NCBI GenBank assembly: GCA_022747635.1
Contig: JAKTNV010000010.1
Location: forward strand, 46,934,458 to 46,998,457
DNA length: 64,000 bases
From: Hetaerina americana
Lineage: Eukaryota; Arthropoda; Insecta; Odonata; Calopterygidae
Reading direction: 5' to 3'
Notes under the pieces: model-generated
Told to the model about the DNA's origin: nothing
The model's database searches: none
Seen by the model: the letters and a program-made list of their open reading frames with translations, nothing else
In this document: positions 10,761-27,459 of the stretch, piece by piece
Position numbering within the stretch: the first letter of the stretch is position 1
Layout: the number at the start of each line of letters is the position of its first letter
Program-made: the position numbers and the translations under genes

Positions 10761-12699
10761 ACTTTTTGATATATGATGCTAAGTGAACGTTACGGAAGCT
10801 CCATTGGTGGACGGCGGGAGGGTCAAAGAGCAAATGAGGGTAATAATATTCAACGTACCTATAATAAAAATAGTGTCACGCGGAACAGAACAGTTAAAGA
10901 TAAACTATTACAAGTTCTTTGAAATCATATTTTATTTTTAATAATTCGGTGATAACTGTTTTGTAAAAATATTTTCCCAAAAATGTTTTTAGAAGTCATC
11001 GGATATATTTTTTCCTTTAGGTTCACGGGTAGTTAGCATTTCAGGGTGGAAGGATGTTAATTTTTAAAGATTTCAAAATTTAAATTTCAGTCTTACCAAA
11101 AGTTTTATGTAGCCTGAAACTCTTTACTTGACAAGGTTTAAAATTTGTATAAGTGATATATGCCGCATATTGAAGGACGAAGGAAAATTATTAGCCTGAG
11201 GATTACACGAAAGTTTTCTGAATCATTGAAGATATTAAACATTCAACCCGCTTCAGCCAATTTTTATTCAATAATTAAATATCAAAATAATATTTCTTTA
11301 CAGTGGATTAGGGAGTCTCTATTAGTTTTGTTCCTATTGGTACTGCTTTTTCACTTCTTCTCTTCCGTTTAAGGGTGTTTCGCAGGGCATTAAATACAGT
11401 ATTCCTCTTTCTTCTCCTTTCGTAGCATAATAGAGTAATGGAGAACAACGTTGGGCATTAAATAATATTTCCCGTGCACAATCCCATTCTCCGTTATTTT
11501 CTCTGTAAAATGGAAGTTACGCATTATTTATTGTGAACAGGCAGCAGCATTCAATATTCCCATTCTCATACGTTCATCACTGATAGAGATAACTCATCAG
11601 TCAAAATGTCCATGACCTTCAGTGCACTCAAGCTTTATCATAGAGTTAAAGAAATGGTCGGCTTCCTGCAAAGATTCTTTTACCGTTTGGTTTTCTATTT
11701 GCCGTGTAAGAGTTGGTTCGCTTTGGTCTTTCCTGGAGAATCTTCTATTCCTCCAAGAACCCGAGGGGGTGTACATTGGTTTACTGCACGCCGAGTCATA
11801 GTTACACATACTCGTAGAACGTTTATGAGTGAAATGGTGAAATGCCCATCTAAACTGTACGAGTGAGCAAGAAGAATAGGACAGACCTCGTCTCAAAAAA
11901 TTTCTCGCTGCGAGAGAACCACTTCAGTCCACAGATTGAAATATTTCAAACGCCTATATGGAGATGTAAATACTATCGTAAATATACTTCCAACATTTGA
12001 GCTATGAGTCGTGTTCACTGAAATTTAATCACCTTTAAACAATGAATTTTCATTTTTGCCTTAAAGGCATTTGTTTCCATGTTTTAAGTTGCGATATAAA
12101 ACTTCTTAATATATCATACAGGTACATATTTTTCTCGCCACAAATTGTCCCACTCCAGTCGTCCGCTATGCCTGGAAAAAATCGTTTTACTATCTTTGAC
12201 AGACTCTGTATATGCATAACAATTAATTCAATTGTGCATTAGAATATATTTAAGCTCACATACAGAAACGCTCTCACACAAACATTCCTATATACACGTC
12301 TATGAATGCAATATATGGTGTGTTTGACTAAATCGTATGCAATGCAATATTCAATAACTGGTGTGTTTTGACTAAACCGTTAAAGTTTTAGCCTTTGAGT
12401 AATTTTAGGAGCTTGGGTTTGATTTTGTTATGGCTGCATAACATTTGAGAGACGAATGAGTACTTGAATCCGTCATTAAAAGCGTTTACCTCATTTCTTT
12501 TATTTCAATGGCCGGGTCTACCAATCTAATTTGGCTTCACAATAGTTCTCTCTGTGTCTCGAGAAAACTCTTGTGACCTGTAACTTTCTAAAAGTCTTTT
12601 GTTTATCTTATCTGTTCGATTCGTGAATCAAGGAGCTCCCAACTTAATTATTCCCAAAATAATCATCTCACTTTACTTCTACTGCTTAAAGTAGTTTTG
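10761..12699. other. AT-rich DNA; one unresolved ORF pair
   Basis: Two overlapping frames on opposite strands, 11606-11866 (plus) and 11597-11896 (minus), lie in locally higher-GC sequence. The minus product (99 codons) is charged and could be an exon or an element fragment, but I recognise no motif. At about 12308-12380 there is a diverged two-copy tandem repeat (GGTGTGTTT(T)GACTAAA). Nothing else is assignable. Confidence 0.4.
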
Positions 12700-15600
12700 A
12701 ATGGACAGAGACTATACAACTGAACAATGATACATTTATTTGTTTCTCCTAACAAAATACAACCTTACGCTACAAGAAACCCTTCTTCAATTTCGCCAAT
12801 ATACTTCCTCCTTTCATCCCGTCCAACATGTCTATGTTATTTCCACCCCTTTGTTGTTTGTCTAACTTTCTCCTTTCCATTACACCCTCCAACATTCCAA
12901 AGCAAGTCAAAACGCTCTGTATCCATTTTCCCTGCCTTCTTTGCAGCTCTCAAAAAACTCTCTAGCACTTCCTTATTTTGTTTCCTTCCCGTCAATTTAA
13001 CCTGTTCCATTCATCTCCAAGTTCACATTTCAGAAACCTCCAATCTACGCCAATTGCTTTTCTTTAACAACCACTTTTCTGAGCTATTGAATACAACAGA
13101 TTATATCAAAGGTTCACTGAGCCTTTATTTACATCCTTATTCAACGTCACTCTAATCAATTTTCTTAAAATTTCTGTGCTCAGCATAATTCTTCTTCTTA
13201 GGTCCGTACTACTTCGACCATTATCCCAATATACTTCTGAGATAGGTAAATAGCTCCACCTGCTCTAGTTTAGAAACCCCTATTTTATTGTTTAACTTAG
13301 CTTTTCTATTTTTTGAAAACCATATTTTCTTAGAGTTTTTCATTTATTCTCGTCCCTTTCCTCTCGCACTGACTTTCCAATTCACTCATCAAACCCCTTG
13401 GTTGACCGGCAAACTAAAATTCAATCATCCGCAAACCTTCGGTTTTATTTTTCCTTCAACCGAAATACAATTTTCCCGCCAATCATTCCAATTCCTCTTT
13501 CAAAATTTGCATATACATGTAGAATAGATGCTTGAAATCACGTATGATATTCTTCGACCTTTTTTCAAACACTGCCAATCCAGACTATCCATTGGCTATC
13601 TTAACAGTTTGAGACATGTACATGTTGCGAATAAAACACATTTCCTTCCAATTTACTCCAATTTGTTTTCAATACATTGATTAATTTTACCCAATTCACT
13701 ATATCAAACGCCTTCTTGAAATATACGAAACAAGCAAATACATCCTGATTATATTTCCCTTACCTCACTATCAGTGACTTCATTTCCGCTATGGCAATAA
13801 GCGTGCCATTCACTATTTGCTGACGACACGGTGGTATACAGAGAAATAAGGAGCCAACTAGATCGCGAGCTACTCTCTAGAGACTTAGACAATATCTCAG
13901 AATGGTGAAATAAATGGGGATTAACACTAATGCGCAGTTTTGGAATTTTGGAACAAAGGAAGCGAGGAACAGGATATAAACTACGAAATAGAGGGTTCAG
14001 TACTGACTACGGCCGATCAAGTTAAATATTTGGGGGTTGTTCTAACACCACGCCTTTCATGGGGAGCACATATCAGGACAATATGCGGATCAGCTTTAAA
14101 GAAACTTGGCTTCATAAAACGGGTGGTGGGGAAATGTAATGAAAAAGTTAAAGAGAGGTGTTATTTTGCTCTAGTTAGACCTCATTTGGAATATGCCGCA
14201 AGTATTTGGGATCCTTGGGAGAAAATTTGGCAAAAAGAATTAGATAAAGTCCAGAGAAAATCCGCTAGATTCGTTAAAAATTGTTATGATAAGAACACAA
14301 GTGTGACAGATCTCTTAGGGGATTTAGGCTGGGAACCACTTGAAGTGCGGAGAGAGCAAGCGAGGCTTAGACTTTTAGAAAGTTTCAGAACAAACGAGTT
14401 TAAATATGACACTGAAGGAATTATAATGGCCCCACACTACTTAGGTAGATCAGACCACAAAGATAAAATAAGGGAGATAGATTCCCGTACAGATAGATAA
14501 AAATACTCATTCTTTCCCCGAACAATCAGAAATCATAATAGAAAGAAACCGAAGTCACTTTAGAAATATTAAAAACATAGAATTTACAAGTCGGAGCAAA
14601 GTTAAACACTGCCAAACTGTTAGGTATACTTTCAGGTGCATATGTATGTTAGTTGGTAGTTTGAGTGTTTGCATGTGTGTGGGGTGTAAGTGTTCTTGCA
14701 TGAATGTATGCCATGTTTTTTTTTGTGGATGTATGAATTTGTGGTTCTTGCATGCGGTTTTTTTTCTTTTCTAAATTACGGGTGGTGTCCTAACACCCCC
14801 CGCCACACGCCCTTGCGGCGGCTTGGAGGGTATTAAGTAGATTCACTTTGTAAGCCCAAACTGATGATTCCCCAGGTAATCAATTTCTCTCTTCTTCTTC
14901 ATCTTATAGATGACTCTAAAAACCACTTTGGATGAGTACTACATCAGGATTTTTATTCTATAGTCCTCACATATGGATGCTTTTTATTTTCTTGGTATGG
15001 GAAATAACGTTTATTTGATGAAATCTTCCGCCCAAATTCCTCCCTCATAAATACTACGAAATAGTCCATAAAATTCTTACACCCACGTTTTCTAACCCCT
15101 TTAGTAGTTCCACTGGAATGTTATATCGCCATCCCCACGGCATTATTTGATTTCAATTCTCTTAGTGTCCTATCTATTTCACCATCAGGTAAGCCTGGAC
15201 CAGGTATGCCTGGATATCCTAATCAACGTCAGATGTGTCTACTCTTGTTAGCCTAATGACTTTAACATATATCTTTAATCGCACACTCCTTCCATTTCTT
15301 TTGAATCTTCTCTTGTTCAATCAATACTTTTTCTGACTTATCTTTGATTGATTGCCCGATTTGTCCCTTCTTACTTTTTGGCATTGTTTTCATTGTCTTC
15401 TTCAGTGCACCGATTCAATTACTTTGCAAGCATATCATGCCCTCACTTCGCGTCTTCCAACACGCTCTTTCATCCTATTAGTTTCTCGCCAAAAGATTAT
15501 TATTCAACTCTGAGCTTTCTTTTACCTAATGCTACGTTTATTGAACAGTATTTCTAATTTTTAATTGGTTTTCTTTTCCTTTTCCAATATATTGTACTGA

Positions 15601-16130
15601 TTTTCATATTTTCATTTGAGGTTTTTGGTGTTATTTTCTGAATGTTCCCATTTTCTTTCTATTGTTCCCGTATCTCTTTCCTCACAGGTTAATTTCTTTA
15701 TAGCCTGCTGCTATTCCTTTCTTATCCTTCTGATTAATGGTTCTGCATTCCATCTTCCCAACCGTCTTTGCGGTTTTATCCTATTGTACCATGGGTTGTA
15801 CTTTATTGATACTAAATTATTATATTAATCTACATTCGTTTCTGGGAAACGATGCGAATTAATGAAGCTGTTCCTAAATCCATGCCCAGCCGTAAAGTAG
15901 TCTAAATCATACATCACTCTATTCCGGGGCTTTTTTTACATACATCTACGTCTAGTGTGGTATTTTGACTGTTTCCTATGATTAAAAAATTTCTCCGTCA
16001 AAAATCTATTTCCTTCTATCCATAGTCAATTTTCATTCCTAAACTACAGTCTCCTACTTCAGTAAGCCCACTTCCTTCACCTGATGATTTGATTGATTAT
16101 GTGAGCCTCGCATAGCCGGTCGACGTCTTT
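12700..16130 (-). mobile_element. Decayed non-LTR retrotransposon, interrupted
   Basis: Minus-strand relic of an RTE/endonuclease-RT type element, read from high to low coordinates. The linker before the RT holds RRWKEY-like QKKWKECAIKD (about 15290) and LPDGEIDRTLRELKSNNAVGMA (about 15125-15190). After an inserted element come KKAFDIVNW (13691-13717), NWKEMCFIRNMYMSQTVKIANG (about 13595-13660), FADD then a stop (13421-13435), CERKGTRINEK (about 13345-13375) and a decayed YLG region (about 13235). Many stops and frameshifts are present. The motif order matches the relic at 8712-9490. Upstream of 15.3 kb the frame is too decayed to prove an endonuclease domain. Plus-strand frames at 12727-13155, 13288-13527, 15348-15557 and 15616-15828 are antisense artefacts. 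The ends are approximate. Confidence 0.75.
13760..14846 (+). mobile_element. CR1/L2-like non-LTR element, 5' truncated, nested
   Basis: The 3' part of a CR1/L2-group reverse transcriptase. It begins with an AISVPF segment and FADDTVVYREI (13816-13848), the active-site motif with both Asp intact. LDNISEW-stop-NKWGLTL follows (TGA at 13906-13908). One frameshift near 13930 leads into the open stretch to 14497, with KYLGVVLTPRLSWGAHI, YFALVRPHLEYAASIWDP and KVQRKSARF. A TAA at 14498-14500 replaces a sense codon, since the same frame continues with YSFFPRTIRN to a stop at 14561. The 3' UTR has GC-rich stem-forming sequence (about 14780-14835). It has few lesions, so it is much younger than the minus-strand element it splits. 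Confidence 0.85.
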
Positions 16131-16980
16131 CTCCTTATAATTTCTTGGTGACATTATACATGACAATGTGTGTACTACACTACATACACTTGTATACATT
16201 TTTTAATGCATAGCTGGTATTATCTCATAAAAAATTATGTAAAAGGTTTTTTGAAATCGTATATTACTCTGAACCTTGAGCTAAGAGCATTTCCGACGTA
16301 CTTGTATACATATCAATTACCATACACGAGTCGTTTCCAGCAATCAACAACGATTTTTCGATTTTCACATGATATTCTTTATGAATAGCTTCCTTTTCCA
16401 ATTCCATGTATCGGATATATATTAACATAAACTCTACCTAAATATTGGTATTATAACACCGACTAAGAGGCATACGTAGAATAAATATTCTCGCATAGCA
16501 GATTTTTTTGGAAATAACGCATAATAAAAGTTGCGACCACCCTAGTAGGTTTCGATATGTTTTCTTTGAGACTTCAGACATATTATCAAGTATGATGAGA
16601 TCGAGAAAGCCATGTAATAAAAACAAGTATCACATGGTATTTTGGTAAATAACAGTTTATAATATCGTCTATCAGCACTACTTTAAGGAGTCACAATACA
16701 TGTTGAGAGAGCCAATGGAAGGTTTCTCTCCCTGGGATCCAGGGAGCCACTCAGTTACTGGAGCCATGATGCTAAGTCACCTTGACTTCGTTCCACTGGT
16801 AAAGTCGTACAGAGCAAGTATGACACTCGCTCCTATAAGCAACCCAGCGACTGTTTTACCTTCGGAAATCATCCTAAGAAAAAAAAAACACGCTAACCTA
16901 ATCACCTGTGGACTAAGTGTATCAGCTACTCCAAGAAGCATTCAACTGCTGACAAAGTTGGAGGAAAATACAGAGCAGGC
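16131..16980. other. AT-rich DNA without recognisable gene
   Basis: A 99-codon plus frame at 16700-16999 shows no domain. A short palindrome CTCCCTGG-GAT-CCAGGGAG lies near 16727-16745. Nothing else is assignable. Confidence 0.5.
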
Positions 16981-17420
16981 TCGAGGGAAGAAATTTTGAG
17001 CGTACATTTTGTTGACGGCGGAGAAAGGGAAGGTTGGGGGTGCGGGGAATTGGGAGAGGACGACGGGAAACGGAAAGGGGAGTAAAAAGTGTGGTGAAGG
17101 GAGGAATGGGGTGAGTACATGGGAAAGGATTGGCTTGGAAGAGTATGCGGGGGAAGAGGGAGGGAGAAAAACCGGAAATTGGGGCAAGGAAGAGGTTTGA
17201 TTGCAGGGAAGGGGAGGACAAGTTCGGATGAGAGTGGGAGGTAGACGGGTGATTAGCCGGAGGCGGTTCGGCATGTTACACGGGGTTGATTCCACAGAGA
17301 AAACAGCAAGACGGGATGGGGGATGGGGAGGGAGAATAAGAGTCGATTTAAGGCGGGATGGAGTGAGGCGGGGCGGAGCAGGTTGAAGCGGGTCAAAGAG
17401 GAGGAGGGGTAGGGGTGAAC
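16981..17420. other. GA-rich block
   Basis: Long G/A-rich plus-strand stretch. The 199-codon Pro/Ser/Leu-rich minus frame (16942-17541) and the Gly/Arg-rich plus frames (17009-17200, 17201-17386) follow the base composition and are not accepted as genes. Confidence 0.65.
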
Positions 17421-19640
17421 GGTTAACAATTTCCCAGGAGATATTCACTCCGCCTTCAAAAGAGCAAGCGTTTTGACGCGAGAGAAATTTGAAAAGAATT
17501 CTCCGGATGCCACTTACCGCCAAGCATATTCTTAAGGGCATATTAATTTGCCAGCGTAAGATTCTTTTACATGGATTTTTAAGAAAAAGCTATCAGGAAG
17601 GCGTAAGGTGGGAATCACACACTTCAAGATTCGATTTCATGTTTTACAGCAGCAACGTGCTTCGGAAACTTAAGATTCTCAATATCGTATTTTCAAGGTC
17701 AATATAAGTGAACATAAATTCTCCATGAACTCGTTTTGCATACATCTTTAAACGCTTGTTTATGTTTTGCAACTTCAAACGGTAAAATAATATGGGAGAT
17801 ATTTTTTATTTAGCCTTCCTTAATCTCAGGAGAGCACGAATGCAGAGTTTTATCCATGACTTCTTTGCTACTATTATGCTTATTCCATGAATATAAATTT
17901 TGGGCACTGAATAGCTTTTCAAAGGATCGTATTGAGGTAGTCCTCACGTTTTCCTTTAGAAACGTTTACCAATGTTTTTCGGTTAGTCTAGTACATCATC
18001 AATCTAAAATCTTCTTTAAAAAGTACACTGGAAAGATGATGATATTTACCCTACATTGTGACAAATTTCATGCTATGCTGCTCATTTATTGTAACAAATA
18101 TATATTGGGGTTATATTACATTTTTACCCGTTGGCAATTCACTAAGCTTACTTTCAAGATAAGTACATAAAGATGTTAGCATCACTTCGGTCACTGATTA
18201 CTGTGCAATCGTTCTAGGGTTCCACTGAACGCCAAAGGTTATCAATATTCCTCTATTCTCATTTGAATACTCACGGATGATAATTTAAGACCAATTTTTT
18301 TTACGTGATAAATGTTTAAATTCCATATTGTTAGGATTGTAAGACTCGTTCTATTTTCTTGGTTTCCTTTTCAAATCGATGTGTTCATCTCATATATCAT
18401 TTTTGGAACTGAGTGCCGTGAAAATATAAGATGCATCTTGGAAAAGTAACAGAATAAATAGCATACACTATGAATTTGTAATTTTCACCATTATTTTAGT
18501 TTTGAGAACCAAGATTCAACTCCTTCAGTCATATTCCAGTGGGCAAGTAGAGTCACACCTCGTGCAAATGACATTTTAAAGCATAAAGCAGGTGTTTCTT
18601 GTAGTTTATTTTTCGAAATAAAAAGCTTCTACTATATTGAGCTTACAACTGTACAATTTATATAATGTGTTATAATGTAACTATAAAATCAAGTCTTATA
18701 AAATAAAACCATAGGTATATGCACCTGCAAAAGTCTGCCGTCAAAAGTACCAGGAAAGCCACTCTCTATGTCCAAGTGTATACCCGACAAAATTTAATAT
18801 CCTAAAACAAATATTGAAAGATAGTGTAGGAACAAAAACGAGATATAAAATAATGATGCCCATAGGGAGGCAACTGGAATAATTATTTTTAAAAGAGCAT
18901 GACAGAATATGAAAAAAATTATATTTTAGGTAAAAACTATTTTCAATTGATGAAACCAGGATTTTTCATGCTCATATGTATATGATAGTGGTATCGGTCT
19001 CATTGCATTATTATGCATGTAAGAGATGATGGGAATGGTAAAATAAGGCGCACTCAAGGGAAACGCGATGCGTGTTTATGTATAAAACAAACTCTTGTCA
19101 GCTCCTATTAACTGCCAAGATGATCAGTTAACAGTCAATGAAGGCTAAATGATAGGCAAAGAATCTGTCATCAAGTCCACCACAAGATCCGCAGAATGAG
19201 CCATTGAAACTGAAGTTTGCTCGCAGTATGGTAACTATCTAGTGGGTGAGCGATTCAATGTTTCACCGGCAGAGTGCGATAATACGAACGGACAATATTC
19301 CTAGCAGAATTTGTGAATATTTTAGATCATTGAAACATTTATTTGCTCTTTATAACTTATTTTTTAACTTTCATTCGCTTCAACCGATAAAGTTTACTGT
19401 TTAAAGTACTTCTAATGCATTGATTAAGCCTAAATATGCGATATTTTAGATAAAAATTTGACTCGCTATAGATTTTTTGCTCATTAGACTAATACTTATC
19501 TCACCTCCTAATTAGATGAGACCCGGCACATCTCTCCCAAAATACTTATATCTACTCACTTGTTTAGGGAATTTTCAGTTAATTTTAACACCGGTAATTC
19601 TCGCATATCTCGTCGTGTTTGACCAAATTTCGCCACTCCT
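17421..19640. other. AT-rich DNA without recognisable gene
   Basis: A 104-codon plus frame at 17856-18170 is rich in Phe, Leu and Lys, as expected of AT-rich non-coding DNA. No element is recognised. Confidence 0.5.
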
Positions 19641-20880
19641 ATACTCTTTATCTTCCCGATTCGATTCCCCCAAGGAGACGGTTTGGGAGAGAAACGAGCT
19701 TCTGTTCAGCGAGGAAAATCGCCCCGCGTCGTCGGTGGAAGAGGCCTGAGCGGCATGGGAGCAAAAACCGGGGCGACGACGAAAGGTAGGAGACGGAATG
19801 CTCGAGGTACCACCCCGCGAGCTGAGGTAAAGGTAAGAGAGGGAACGAGAGATAGGGTGCGAGAGGAGATGGGGAGGATGTCTCCTAAAGAGAAGTCGAG
19901 GGAGGGGAGCTGAGAGTCCGGCGGGCGGTTGGGAATTCAATTTCGCCCCGACTCTTCCACCTCCCGCTCCGTCCTCACTCTTCCTAACCACCATCGTCTT
20001 CCCCTTCCCCCTCCCTACCTTCCGGACACACTCCCTCTCTCGCCACGAAACACACAAAGGCTCACGAGTCCCAAACGCACGCACGCCTCCTCTTCCTCAT
20101 CCTCCTCACTCCCTCAATCCTTCCTTCAAAATCCTGCCTACTCCCCTTCCCACCTTCCTCATCCTCCCCCTTGAGCAAGCGACCCTATTCTTGGCCCTCC
20201 CAAGGCCGACCTCCGAACTCCTCAAGGGATCTCTCTAAAACCAAGTTATTGCACACACACACACTCGCACACTCAAACGCGCGCGCCCCCCACACACACA
20301 AACTACGCGAATAAGGAACTTAGGTCCCGGGGAACGCTCCCTCCGTCTCCCACTTCCCCTTCTTCCCCTCTCCTCCATTCTCTCCTTCTTCTCCTACTCT
20401 ACTCTCCCTCCTTCCCTCTCCCTCCTCTTTCTTTTCGTGGTGCCCCAAACCTCACCCCGCCTCCCCACACCACACCAGAACTCGAATGCTTCGTCACGAC
20501 CCCTCCCTAGCTATCTCTCTTTTCTTTTTCCTTCCAATTCCCCATTCCCCTCCCTCGCCACCACAACACCGGGAAAGGGATTTCGCGAGTGAGTGGGATA
20601 GGGAGGCGCGCGGAGAGAGAGACAGACGTGGTTGAAGGAGGGAGGGAGGAGATTCGTCTAAGAGACGGAGCGGGAGAGAGGGAACTGGTAGACGGGAGTA
20701 GGTAACCGAGAAGAGGGTGGCGGGATGGTTTAGGGGTGCGGGGACGGGGATGAGGGTTCGCGGTACGGGAGGGGGATGGATATGTAAGGGAAGATGAGAT
20801 CGGGTGGGATGTGTGAAAAGGGATAAGACGCAGTGCGTGATAGTGGCGATGGACTCGCGGGGGAGTGAACTCTCGGTAAG
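19641..20880. other. GA-CT-GA asymmetric GC-rich block
   Basis: The plus strand is G/A-rich at 19670-19920, strongly C/T-rich at about 19930-20570, then G/A-rich again at 20575-20880. The switch at 20575 is sharp. CpG is frequent. It could be a promoter-type island or expanded low-complexity DNA. Open frames on both strands are compositional. Confidence 0.65.
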
Positions 20881-25617
<4,737 letters not shown>

Positions 25618-25930
25618 ATATTTATACACTATCCCGCAAGGGTGTGTGGCAGGGAATGTTAGGTCACCAGATATTCTGCTTCTGCTCCACCATTTTCTTA
25701 TACACATCACACCCCGCCATCCCCCGAAAGGATAGCGTGGAATTTGGGTGCACTATTCATGCAACACGCATTACAAATATTATCCTGCTAGTAAATGAAC
25801 ACATCATGAAGACAAACACGGAGCATATTAAAATAAGCGCTGGTGACTGCATGCAATGCAGTCACTATCTACCAGTTAGCAGTTTTCTTGCGCAGAACGG
25901 ACAATTCACACGTAAATTATCTCTATAGAT
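25618..25930 (+). repeat. Dispersed repeat, copy 1 of a direct pair
   Basis: It aligns with 26796-27135 in the same orientation. Shared blocks, in order: GTGTG(T)GGCAGGGAA, GTTAGGTCA, TGCTTCT, CATTCATGCAACA followed by GTTATAAACAT/ATTACAAATAT, GCAGTCACTA, and CGCAGAA. Identity is roughly 70% by eye, with indels. No coding potential is clear (94-codon frame at 25644-25928). The family is unknown. Confidence 0.7.
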
Positions 25931-25974
25931 ATAAGGAACTAACAGATAATACCGGCGGAGGAAAAAGAGATAAG

Positions 25975-26280
25975 GAAAAGGCAGGAGGAAGATGGGGTTC
26001 GGAGGTGGTGGCATAAGACTTTAAGCGGAGGAGAATCGGTGGCGGGTAGGAAAGATCGCTGACGTGGGTATCGGAGAGATAGGGGCCGTAGGAAGTTGAT
26101 TTCGGAGGAGAGAGAGAAAGAGAAAAAGGGACCGGGGAGGAAGGCGGGGAAGCGTCCAGGAGTCGAGTCGGGGCGTGGAAGGGTTCCTTCGGCGAAACTT
26201 CCTCCCACTTGGCCAGGTGAAGAAGAGCGAGCGAGGTCGAGACGGGTCGGACGGAGAAGGGGGGGTGGTTTCAGAACAAC
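25975..26280. other. GA-rich block
   Basis: A G/A-rich, GC-elevated stretch between the two copies of the dispersed repeat. It is followed by a short CT-rich run around 26330-26370. Ser/Pro/Arg-rich frames on the minus strand are compositional. Confidence 0.6.
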
Positions 26281-26795
26281 AATAAGGGTTAATTAGGAGT
26301 GGGGCTAAATGCCTCGAGCGAGAGCACATTCCTCGTCTTCTCGAGATTCTGCTGTCCTCTTCCTCCCAGCGTAAATGGATTTCCATTCATGTTCCTCGTC
26401 ATCTCTCGTCCCGCAGGTCTAATATTCTGTTCTACGATCAATATTATTAAGACCCACCTTCTGTTTCGTGAACGCTTAGACGTGAATGAAGTAGAGGGTA
26501 TGCAAACGGAACGAAACTTATCAAAGGGAAACTCAATGCCCGCCAAGATCACGTATCAAAATGCGCTGCGTTCGTGTGTGCGTAGATCATCGAAGGAAGC
26601 GTTGCGTATTATTTCAGGAGTAACTTTGTGGAATATGTTCATTTTACTGGAATTAGATTTTCGTACAAAACACTCGGTTAAACCACACTAAACTTTAGGA
26701 TCCGGATTTTGACGTTGAATCCCTAAATGTATGACACAACCAATAAAAAAATAAGTTATTTTGCATAAGAAATAATATTATATTGCCTGTACACT
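26281..26795. other. Unassigned DNA with one open frame
   Basis: A 130-codon plus frame (26299-26691) overlaps an 87-codon minus frame. I recognise no domain in either and do not call a gene. Confidence 0.4.
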
Positions 26796-27135
26796 TATAA
26801 ACTACCTACTGAGTCGTCACAAGGATGTGTTGCAGGGAACGAGTGTTAGGTCATCACCCATTTTACTTCTACTTTACTGCTTCTACATACTCATCGCACT
26901 CCGCGATCCATTAAAAGGACATGGGGAAGGGGGACGACTGGACACCATTCATGCAACATCCGTTATAAACATTTATTATATTAAAGTTTTAGTAATTACT
27001 ACTCTGACTATAATTCCATATGACGATAATTAAGGAAACCCATTAAAAAAATAAGCTCAAATACACCGCAGTCACTAATTACCTGGTAGTATTCTACTCA
27101 CGCAGAATGGTCAAATACATTAGAACTATATCACT
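26796..27135 (+). repeat. Dispersed repeat, copy 2 of a direct pair
   Basis: The diverged direct partner of 25618-25930, starting about 1.18 kb downstream. The shared blocks are the same. It is slightly longer through insertions (extra AT-rich sequence around 26960-27060). The divergence argues against two LTRs of one young element. Confidence 0.7.
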
Positions 27136-27459
27136 ATTTATACGACATCTCACCAACCGACCCAATGGCCCGTGGCGGGGGGCGTTAGAATACCAGCTAG
27201 TATCAAGTGAGTTGAGGGGTAAAGTACCTTGTATCTTCCTCACTATTTTTGCCAATGTTTACCCAGTTCTCTCTTATTGTTTCTCCCCTAGATTTGTTGT
27301 CGGAGAATATGATGCTTGAATCTATCCCTTGGCCATCTACAGACTCTCTTATTAGATAAATTTAATAAATTATAAAATAACTCTCACTTATATTTTGACA
27401 ACTGTATTCCCTGCCAATTTGATTGGGGGGCTGAATTATATTTTCTATGTCTAATGTAA
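27136..27459. other. Unassigned DNA
   Basis: Nothing assignable. It may include the 3' tail of the decayed minus-strand element that follows. Confidence 0.4.

Noticed and set aside
12727..13155. 142-codon plus frame rich in Phe, Ser and Pro
   Set aside because: It is antisense to a decayed minus-strand reverse transcriptase (FADD at 13421-13435).
16942..17541. 199-codon minus-strand open frame
   Set aside because: Same compositional artefact over a GA-rich block.
25618..27135. LTR retrotransposon with two terminal repeats
   Set aside because: The two copies differ too much, the interval holds no pol motifs, and no TG...CA ends or primer-binding site were seen.
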